Shown here in pieces: positions 4,652 to 10,775 of a stretch of 10,775 nucleotides of DNA (its first letter is position 1; each line of letters begins with the position of its first letter). Origin of the DNA: CAIXDB01 sp038327915. Lineage in GTDB: Bacteria > Patescibacteriota > Minisyncoccia > Phycocordibacterales > DATDWN01. The translations under genes and the position numbers were made by a program. Under the pieces are notes generated by a model. It was not told where the DNA came from and did not search any database. It saw only the letters and a list, made by a program, of their open reading frames with translations. Location of the stretch: contig JBBQLO010000025.1 in NCBI GenBank assembly GCA_038327915.1, positions 1 through 10,775 on the forward strand, in the 5' to 3' direction.

Positions 4652-6355
4652 TTAGGACATTTCAGCATCAGGACCGATAACTTTGGCACGCCATATTTTT
4701 TTGTGAAGAGTTGAGAAAACTTCTTTCAACTCGACGGATCCGAGAAAATAGAGGAGTATAATCCCAGAACAAATACCTATACTCCCCGCAAGTAGACCTT
4801 GCAGAAAAACTCCACGCGTCGTTTCGAGATCGAATACATAAGGAAAATATGTCACAAATATATTCAGAAAAAAGTACGTAATATAACCCATAATAATAGA
4901 GGATGAAAAAACTTGGAAAAGTGTCTTCATAACACCCTTAGTGTATGTTGGAAATTCACTATTAAATCCAACCCAATGTAATATGAGATTAAGTGTCACA
5001 CCAATAGAAAAACCAAGTGGAAGCATCAGAACAACAGTTCCTGGAATACCTGAAACTTTTAAAATAGATTCTACGAAATTACGGAAGAATAAATTCTGTT
5101 GAAATAGATGAACAAGGGCATATGACAAAACAACGATAAAAATAGACGACGAAACATTCATAATGAGTGGTGCTCGAGTCTTCCCTCGAGAGTAGTACGC
5201 TCGAACAAATAAAGTAACAAGATTTTGCGCAAGCAGAGAAAAAGTAAACAAGGCCAACGCTGCGGCAGTAAGTCGAGTGTCATTCCAGTTAAATCTTCCA
5301 GCTCCCAAAATAGTCCTGACAATCTGAGCTCGAAGAACAACGAATAGGATTGAGATAGGAACAGACCAGAAAATAATATGGCGAGTAGAAAGTATCATTT
5401 GTTCAACAAATTCTGTCTTACTACCCTGAGAAAATAATCGAGTAAGAAGAGGAAAAGCAGCCAGAGAATAGCTTACACCAATAATAGAAAAAGGCACAGA
5501 CTGAAGATTAAAAGAAAAATTAAAAATAGAAATAGAACCAGGAACAAGAAAAGACGCAAAAGAAATAAGAAAAAGTTCAGTCAATTCATTTGACGATACT
5601 GTAATTGTTCGAGGAATAGAAGTTGCTATTATTTTGCCGATCACCGCAAAACGAATAGGGAAAAGAAACCGAGGCATGAAGCCTTGGTGAATAATAGATG
5701 GTAGTTGAATACCAAAATGCATACTCGCTCCGAGAACTACGCCCCAGCCGAGACCAGCAATGCCAAAAACAGGATACAGTACAACTATTCCAAAAATAAT
5801 CCCTATGTTGTAGACAACAGGAGAAAGAGCATACAGGAAAAATCGTTTGTGAATCTGAGTAATGCTTGCGAGCAAATTAGAAAAACCAAGAAAAGTAGGA
5901 GATAGGATAAGTATACGAGTGAGCATTACCAGATCAGAAAATGAAGCCGATGCGGCGAATGGTGGAAAAAGAATACGAAGAAGAAAAGGCGCAAGAAAAA
6001 AAGTAATCAATCCTGAGACAAACATAAAACAAAAGAAAAAAGAAAATACTGTATCGATGAACTCTCTTGCTTCTTCTCCCCCACTCTCTTTTGATTTTTC
6101 AAACCGCTCCATCAAAAAAGGAATGAGAACAGAAATAGAAACAATGGAAGCAACCACCACAAAAAGCAGGTCCGGAATACGAAAAGCAGAATAATACAAA
6201 TCTAAAGTACTACCAGCGCCAAATTGCGATGCCAAAATACTGTCTCTAATGAGTGCTAAAAGTTGTGAACATATTGCAAAGAAACCCAGGAGATATGCTG
6301 CCTGATGAAGCCCAGAAGTTTCGCGATTGAGGAAGTGTAACAGACGATTGACCAT
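4652..6355 (-). CDS. murJ: lipid II flippase MurJ (MviN family)
   Basis: A 567-residue polytopic membrane protein of the MOP exporter superfamily, close to the usual MurJ size and with about 14 hydrophobic segments. MurJ moves undecaprenyl-linked lipid II from the cytoplasmic to the outer face of the membrane for peptidoglycan synthesis. The family signature in helices 1-2 is present: LALIRDSILASQFGAG with Arg37 in the cavity, Asp52, and SAFRIPDLL with Arg59. Known essential arginines of Escherichia coli MurJ lie in these same motifs. The C-terminus is a charged cytoplasmic tail. The ATG at 6355 is 27 bases past the stop of the Wzy-like gene, so the two are almost surely co-transcribed; GATGAG just upstream could be a weak Shine-Dalgarno. 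Other MOP flippases such as Wzx are the main alternative, but the helix 1-2 motif favours MurJ. Confidence 0.92.
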   Translation of the reverse strand: MVNRLLHFLNRETSGLHQAAYLLGFFAICSQLLALIRDSILASQFGAGSTLDLYYSAFRIPDLLFVVVASIVSISVLIPFLMERFEKSKESGGEEAREFIDTVFSFFFCFMFVSGLITFFLAPFLLRILFPPFAASASFSDLVMLTRILILSPTFLGFSNLLASITQIHKRFFLYALSPVVYNIGIIFGIVVLYPVFGIAGLGWGVVLGASMHFGIQLPSIIHQGFMPRFLFPIRFAVIGKIIATSIPRTITVSSNELTELFLISFASFLVPGSISIFNFSFNLQSVPFSIIGVSYSLAAFPLLTRLFSQGSKTEFVEQMILSTRHIIFWSVPISILFVVLRAQIVRTILGAGRFNWNDTRLTAAALALFTFSLLAQNLVTLFVRAYYSRGKTRAPLIMNVSSSIFIVVLSYALVHLFQQNLFFRNFVESILKVSGIPGTVVLMLPLGFSIGVTLNLILHWVGFNSEFPTYTKGVMKTLFQVFSSSIIMGYITYFFLNIFVTYFPYVFDLETTRGVFLQGLLAGSIGICSGIILLYFLGSVELKEVFSTLHKKIWRAKVIGPDAEMS

Positions 6356-6382
6356 GAAAAACTCATCAAGAAAAATATAAGA

Positions 6383-8950
6383 CTATTGAATCTTTTCTTT
6401 TACAGGAAGTTTAGATCCAGTTTGCGTAGTTTTGGTAGTTGCTGCAGGTTCCGAATTCTGGAATATAGGCTTGCCAGCGAGAAGAGCCGTGAGAATCTGG
6501 TCGATTTGAGTATTATCTCCATTTGTTGACTTAAGATCTTGAAACTGTGCAATTGCCTGAGCATGATCTCCCGTGGCTTCATAGGAAAGTCCGAGGAAAT
6601 ATTTTGCATTGGCGTACTGAGGTGAAAGTGACAGAGATTTCGAAAGAGCTACAATAGCACCCGCAAAATCCTGAGCGTTGTATTTTAGCAGACCGAGCTG
6701 GAAAAACAAAGTGGCGTCGCTTGGACTCAATACAGTGGCAGCGGTAACGGAATCAATAGCTCCTTTCAAATTTTTGTCAGCCACTTCAATCTGAGCGAGA
6801 AGATAGTATGCATCGAGATAATTTTGCTTTGCATTGATTGCTTGGATAGCGTACGAACGAGCTGCCGCAAGATTGGCGTGGTCAACTTCAAGTTGAGCAA
6901 AAAGAAGAACAATACCTGGATTTTTAGGATTTCGTCTCAATGCTTCGTTGTAAGAAAATTGAGCACTTTCATACGCACCAGTGATTTTTAATGGTACAGC
7001 ACTTTGATACACTCTACCGAGAGAAATCCAGTTGAGATAATTTGCTGGGTCAGCATCACGAGCGGCGATACCCGCACGTATTGCATTGGAAAGAGTAGTT
7101 TGTACTTGAGCCTGAAGATCTGCCTGACTAACCTTTTTTGGATCCTGAGACACTATGAGACCGAGTTTGGTTACTTCTATTTCTGACAGAGAACGATAAT
7201 AAGTATCGTAAGGCACAGAAACAATTGCTTTGTTCATTTCTACTTCACTTAAAGTAATGTCCTTTGAAACATTTAGTGCATGAGAACTTTTCTGAAAGTG
7301 CCAGAGAGATTCAGCATTTTTCCATAACCCATATGCGAGTGCAATGGATGCAAGAAGTAAGCTCACGAGCAACAATGACCACAAAAAATTTATTTTAGGA
7401 TCTCGAGAAAAAACAGTAGATTCGTAGGCAAGCACAACCTGCTCTTCCCCTCCTGTATCGGCTACAATTTCGGCACCATTTTTCAAATTAGGTAATGAAA
7501 TAGAAGCAAGAAATAAACCTGTAAAGAAAAAAGCGAGAATGAATATAATTGTACTTGGGACATAAATCACAGTCATAATCCACAAAGAGAGTGATATGAA
7601 AAAAGAAGATACGACGAGATATTTCGAAAGAGGGTCAAGCATTTTAGCAAATAAGCCTTTCCATCCGAGGTACAAATACATTCCAAAAAACAAAAGCCAC
7701 GAAAGTATACCAAACAAACCGGTAGTAACAGCAAATGTTGGAAGAAGGCCAATCCCATACGAAAAGTCAGTATTCCAAAATACAGTAGATGTTATGGCAT
7801 CTGGTTTGTATGAAAGCCACTGCATAACAAATGTATTGGGACCTGAACCAAAAAGCGGATGAGCTTTAATGGTCTGCCTTGCAATATCTACTGTCGTCCC
7901 GAGCGAAGGACGCGCCTCTACACTTGGGGCGATTTTAAAGAATGTGCTCACGTGTGAGCTGAGTTGAGTACCCCAGAACAAAAAGATGACCGAGATACAA
8001 AAAACAACAACGGAATACACAGGCAGACGAGACAGTGTGGAGGAACGAGGTCCAGTGAAAGCAGGAATGTGTTCGGAGACAGAAGATGTGTCAGATTTCA
8101 AACCTAAAAAAGACATTCTCGAAGCAAGACTGGAAGAAAAACTAGGATCAAGAAAAGAATACATGATAAACAAAAGAGAAGTAATCGCTAAAATAATCCA
8201 GATAAAATTAAAGTTGACTACAACTAGAAAGAAAAGAGAAAGGGCAAGGGCGAAAGCAAGTAAGACTTTCACTATTTTACTTACGGAAAGCATCTGTTGT
8301 GTGATAAAAGAAAGCAAGGCACCGACGCAGAAGAAAATGCCGACATTGTTCCAACTACCAAGAGGTGTGGCTGTGAGATCGGTAAACAGACCAAGAGAAA
8401 GAACCTGAGGTCCAAAAATAAATCGTATGAGCAAAAAGACCGAAAGAATAATAGCTGAGATGAGGAATACAGCCTGGGAATAAAAGATTCGCTTCTTGTC
8501 GCGAAAAAGTGTAGACACTAAAAAAAGATACACAAAAGAAAGTAATATAAAACCAACCGTACTTTCATCAAAAGAAATACCAAGAAAAGTCATTCGAGAA
8601 AAGCCATTGACGAGTCCTGCGAGCATGTAGACAACAGGAACCACTACAAATAATCCTAAGACGTAGCTAAGGCGACGTGGCAGGTCTATTGACCCAGACA
8701 TAAAGCGAGAAATAATGTATAAAACAAGAGAAATGATAACCCCAAATGCAAAAAGAAGTGACGTACTAAACTGAGTAGAAATAAAAGAAACAGGTAAAAA
8801 GAAAATGGGGATAAGGAAACTTACTGCCAAGAGCACATAAAAAGATAATTTTTCAAAAAATAGAGCTCGAGATGTGTAAGTGGGTACTGGAAACTGCGTA
8901 TGTTGTGACTGTGATGATAATGGCACGTTTTGTGAATTCTGTTGTTCCAT
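6383..8950 (-). CDS. O-antigen ligase/Wzy-like membrane protein with C-terminal TPRs
   Basis: An 855-residue protein. About residues 28-490 hold a dozen or so membrane helices of the Wzy_C/O-antigen ligase type. The large outer loop carries VEARPSLG (Arg347) and the hallmark HPLFGSGPNTF at 364-374. A further helix at about 523-543 leads to an extracytoplasmic region whose residues about 635-815 are TPR repeats (alternating helix pairs with A-x-x-x-A/L and P at the turns). The tail is Thr/Lys-rich. Family members join or polymerise lipid-linked glycans outside the membrane, or transfer them to proteins (PglL type); the substrate cannot be read from sequence. An ATG at 9016 lies inside the promoter at 9005-9033, so I use the ATG at 8950 (MEQQNSQNV). 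It leads the murJ-lepA cluster, which fits an envelope role. Confidence 0.85.
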   Translation of the reverse strand: MEQQNSQNVPLSSQSQHTQFPVPTYTSRALFFEKLSFYVLLAVSFLIPIFFLPVSFISTQFSTSLLFAFGVIISLVLYIISRFMSGSIDLPRRLSYVLGLFVVVPVVYMLAGLVNGFSRMTFLGISFDESTVGFILLSFVYLFLVSTLFRDKKRIFYSQAVFLISAIILSVFLLIRFIFGPQVLSLGLFTDLTATPLGSWNNVGIFFCVGALLSFITQQMLSVSKIVKVLLAFALALSLFFLVVVNFNFIWIILAITSLLFIMYSFLDPSFSSSLASRMSFLGLKSDTSSVSEHIPAFTGPRSSTLSRLPVYSVVVFCISVIFLFWGTQLSSHVSTFFKIAPSVEARPSLGTTVDIARQTIKAHPLFGSGPNTFVMQWLSYKPDAITSTVFWNTDFSYGIGLLPTFAVTTGLFGILSWLLFFGMYLYLGWKGLFAKMLDPLSKYLVVSSFFISLSLWIMTVIYVPSTIIFILAFFFTGLFLASISLPNLKNGAEIVADTGGEEQVVLAYESTVFSRDPKINFLWSLLLVSLLLASIALAYGLWKNAESLWHFQKSSHALNVSKDITLSEVEMNKAIVSVPYDTYYRSLSEIEVTKLGLIVSQDPKKVSQADLQAQVQTTLSNAIRAGIAARDADPANYLNWISLGRVYQSAVPLKITGAYESAQFSYNEALRRNPKNPGIVLLFAQLEVDHANLAAARSYAIQAINAKQNYLDAYYLLAQIEVADKNLKGAIDSVTAATVLSPSDATLFFQLGLLKYNAQDFAGAIVALSKSLSLSPQYANAKYFLGLSYEATGDHAQAIAQFQDLKSTNGDNTQIDQILTALLAGKPIFQNSEPAATTKTTQTGSKLPVKEKIQ

Positions 8951-9004
8951 ATGAATGTGTAAAATTATTAAAACAAAATATATAAATTTAATATGTACAT
9001 AAGA

Positions 9005-9033
9005 AGTATACTCCACTACATATAGGTATACAA
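9005..9033 (-). promoter_or_regulatory. promoter of the wzy-TPR/murJ cluster
   Basis: On the minus strand TTGTAT (9033-9028), a spacer of exactly 17 bases and TATACT (9010-9005). Transcription would start near 8998, leaving a leader of about 48 bases to the ATG at 8950. Its position rules against the in-frame start at 9016. Confidence 0.7.
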
Positions 9034-9040
9034 TGTGGAT

Positions 9041-9081
9041 AATTAAAAAAGAAAAATCACACCTTTTGAGTGTGATTTTTC
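9041..9081 (-). terminator. rho-independent terminator of rnpB
   Basis: A 12-bp perfect stem (9051-9062 with 9070-9081) with a 7-base loop is followed on the minus strand by a run of T (9050-9045). It begins 5 bases past the end of RNase P RNA. The stem also has A on one arm and T on the other, so it could work from both sides. Confidence 0.85.
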
Positions 9082-9085
9082 ATGC

Positions 9086-9485
9086 GTTATATCTATAAGC
9101 CGAATTCTGTATCTGACTTTTGTCAGACGATAGGTATTTATCTGCTCACTGTGTTGCCACAGGAGTCAAGCGGCACTTCCCTACCCGCTGTGACAGCGAG
9201 TAGGGACACGACCTTGCATCGAAGTAAGGATTTTGCCGTTTCACTTCTACATTACTGCAGAACTTTCCGACATGCTATTGCAACAAGTACAAAAGCAAGT
9301 CGGAACCATTGGCTTTCGCCGTAGGCGTCTCTGCTCGCACCTCTCGTATTGCTACGGACGGGCGTTACCCGCTACTCTTTTCCAGTATGCACCGAGGTGA
9401 ATACAGGAATCAATGTTCGGACTTTCCTCCCCTATACAGTCGCGGTTTGCACCGCAACATGACAGGAGCACCTATCTGACATAAC
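9086..9485 (-). ncRNA. rnpB: RNase P RNA
   Basis: The catalytic RNA of RNase P, which trims 5' leaders of tRNA precursors such as the two in this window. On the minus strand the universal core blocks are present in order: GAGGAAAGTCCG near 9430-9418, GAGCAGAGACGC near 9337-9326, and ACAGAATTCGGCTTAT near 9110-9095. The ends pair: GTTATGTC at 9485-9478 with GATATAAC at 9093-9086 (P1, 8 bp with one wobble), and GATAGGT with ACCTATC just inside (P2, 7 bp). Length is about 400 bases, normal for a bacterial type. A hairpin CCCTAC-TCGCTG with CAGCGG-GTAGGG takes the P15/P16 place. A TACTAT at 9497-9492 fits a -10 with its start at the P1 end. Confidence 0.95.
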
Positions 9486-9491
9486 AGAAAG

Positions 9492-9497
9492 ATAGTA
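9492..9497 (-). promoter_or_regulatory. -10 element of rnpB
   Basis: TACTAT on the minus strand ends 7 bases before the first base of P1 at 9485, the right distance for the rnpB start. The -35 place holds only T-rich sequence such as TTCTAT, so support is moderate. The rest of the gap 9486-9554 holds one loose inverted repeat around 9528-9547 and no gene. Confidence 0.45.
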
Positions 9498-9554
9498 CAT
9501 TATTGAAATAAAAATAGAAAGCACCTGCATACATGTGTTGCATGCAAGACTCTT

Positions 9555-10775
9555 CTACTGAGGTATTACTTCAACCGTTCGCGTTGCATATCCCCAGTTC
9601 CCTGCGACGTCAACCGCTGAGTATACAACAGTGTGCGTCGTTGTCGCCTGTGGTGTACTTGTCGAAGCCGTCGTGTCTATCATCACTTGCGGAGTACTCG
9701 TACCGTCAACAGAGAAATACAGACCGAGATTGTTGTTTACCAGCGCGGGACCAGAAGGGTTTGCAGGATTTGGACTGGTGTCAGTCACACTGGCACCTAG
9801 GTCGGCATACGAAGAACCGTAGGTAATCGTCGCTGGATTGTTGCCTTGTATCGTAATAACCGGTGCGGTCGTATCTTTCGGTGTCGAAGAAGCGGTCGTG
9901 GTGTTTGCACTATTTGTCGACCCACTTGAAGTAGAAGATGCATGTTCCATCTGGAGCAATGCTCGCACATCATCTGCGGTCAAACATTGATTGTCAACAC
10001 ATATTTGCTGTTTGGCGTGAAATGTATTTGCAAAAACGTCCGTAATACCATTTGTCGCATCGGCAAGCCACACTTTCATTTTTGCAAACAAACCGTCAAA
10101 GAAACTTCCCGCAAAATTTCCACTCGTCTGTACACTCGCCAGTGTCGATGAGGCAGAGCTGGAGGCCAAACTCCAGATGTTTATATTCATTTGCTGTATT
10201 GCCTTTGCTAGTACTGCTGAGAATTTTGGATAATCCAAACCTTGTATTGTACCGTCCGCCGAGTAAGCGACAACTTCTGGAGTCACACTCGCCACTTCTT
10301 CGGCGATGAACCCAACCTGTCTTCGTGGATCATTAATGTAGCTTGATTTGTAATTGAAGAAGACAGGGCGCAACTTCATCACCTCGTCAATGCCATAAGT
10401 TATGGGCTGAACATTTTCTTTGAACCTGATCGATGAACCTCCACAGGCAGTAGTCGAAGTAGCCATGAGACCACTGGTGGTATTGAGACAGACGTAGAAA
10501 CCAGTCGAGTCATTTCCCAGAGCAGGAGCAGAAATCGAGCCATTGACTGCTAGTTTTGCCGCAGGACTCGTCGTCCCAATCCCGACGTTGCCGTTTAATA
10601 ATGTACTCGTAACACTATCATTCCCCAATACTACCTGATTACTTGCCAAGCCTTTTGCGTTGTAACCAATGACAGTGAGGTTATCTAAGACTGTACTCGT
10701 GGCAATAGAGCTATGTCGTGAGGCATATGCACCTATAAATGTACTATTTGTATCAATTACAGACGCTTCATTTCC
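9555..10775 (-). CDS. partial surface protein: head-like repeats, S74 chaperone domain, Ig-like domain
   Basis: Open from the right edge to TAG at 9555-9557: 406 residues visible, the N-terminus lying outside the window. Residues about 1-55 are adhesin head-like (STFIGAYASRHSS, NLTVIGYNAKGLASNQVVLG), then GNVGIGTTSPAAKLAV, a segment common just before S74 domains. Residues about 113-198 are an intramolecular chaperone auto-processing (peptidase S74) domain with SSIRFKENV, KLRPVFFNYK and VGFIAEEV. Such domains trimerise the upstream fiber and may cut themselves off. Here a linker, a helical part with LADATNGI and an ICVDNQCLTADDVRALL motif, a Ser/Thr-rich spacer, and a C-terminal DUF5011-like Ig domain (about 303-406, APVITIQGNNP to VDVAGNWGYATRTVEV) follow it. 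The protein is very Ser/Thr-rich, as expected for secretion. No hydrophobic anchor is visible in this part. The internal TTG at 10649 is not the start. Confidence 0.82.
   Translation of the reverse strand, partial: GNEASVIDTNSTFIGAYASRHSSIATSTVLDNLTVIGYNAKGLASNQVVLGNDSVTSTLLNGNVGIGTTSPAAKLAVNGSISAPALGNDSTGFYVCLNTTSGLMATSTTACGGSSIRFKENVQPITYGIDEVMKLRPVFFNYKSSYINDPRRQVGFIAEEVASVTPEVVAYSADGTIQGLDYPKFSAVLAKAIQQMNINIWSLASSSASSTLASVQTSGNFAGSFFDGLFAKMKVWLADATNGITDVFANTFHAKQQICVDNQCLTADDVRALLQMEHASSTSSGSTNSANTTTASSTPKDTTAPVITIQGNNPATITYGSSYADLGASVTDTSPNPANPSGPALVNNNLGLYFSVDGTSTPQVMIDTTASTSTPQATTTHTVVYSAVDVAGNWGYATRTVEVIPQ

Noticed and set aside
5862..6194. 110-aa basic plus-strand frame
   Set aside because: Antisense shadow of murJ membrane helices.
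7986..8408. 140-aa plus-strand frame rich in Lys and Arg
   Set aside because: It is the antisense shadow of hydrophobic codons in the Wzy-like membrane gene.
9082..9324. 80-aa plus-strand frame
   Set aside because: It lies in antisense to the RNase P RNA.
1..10775. CRISPR array, IS element with terminal repeats, toxin-antitoxin pair
   Set aside because: No regularly spaced repeats, no transposase and no recognisable toxin or antitoxin were seen.

Overview
The window looks like a chromosomal piece of a Candidate Phyla Radiation bacterium (Patescibacteria, Parcubacteria-like). This is inferred from protein character and was not tested by a search. The signs are AT-rich DNA, very small conserved-looking membrane proteins, an FtsB-like protein starting MLDFQQKRKVRK, a Wzy-like membrane protein fused to TPRs, a secreted S74 chaperone protein of the kind common in that group, and the tail of a large serine recombinase of the type often seen there. 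The genetic code appears standard: TGA ends lepA and the ftsB-like gene, and TAA or TAG ends the others.

Layout. 1-155: no identifiable gene. 156-950 (+): broken C-terminal part of a large serine recombinase, with an in-frame TAA, whose frame runs into the antisense of tRNA-Phe(GAA). 1050-1307 (-): 85-aa one-TM protein. 1344-1520: a small repeat-bounded structure in which the 3' end of tRNA-Arg(CCT) is duplicated around a 17-bp perfect hairpin. 1501-1572 (-): the tRNA-Arg gene. 1601-1852 (-): glutaredoxin-like protein. 1949-2335 (-): FtsB-like cell-division protein. 2348-2458 (+): 36-aa membrane peptide, divergent from ftsB by 12 bp. 2554-2718 (-): 54-aa Trp-rich membrane protein with its own promoter and terminator. 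2763-4577 (-): lepA (EF4). 4652-6355 (-): murJ (lipid II flippase). 6383-8950 (-): O-antigen ligase/Wzy-like protein with C-terminal TPRs, preceded by a good promoter. 9086-9485 (-): rnpB, the RNase P RNA, followed by a strong terminator. 9555 to the right edge (-): a partial surface protein with adhesin head-like repeats, an S74 chaperone domain and a C-terminal Ig-like domain.

How it works together. The wzy-TPR, murJ and lepA genes run in one direction with short gaps, as a likely cell-envelope and translation transcription unit starting at the promoter near 9005-9033. murJ exports lipid II for peptidoglycan, the Wzy-like protein probably handles a surface glycan, and the FtsB-like protein belongs to division. 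The left 1.5 kb is the accessory part: a decayed recombinase, two tRNA genes and a tRNA-end duplication, which together suggest past tRNA-targeted integration. The best candidates for something undescribed are the 127-bp hairpin insert between the tRNA-Arg end repeats and the two tiny membrane proteins (36 and 54 aa) between ftsB and lepA.
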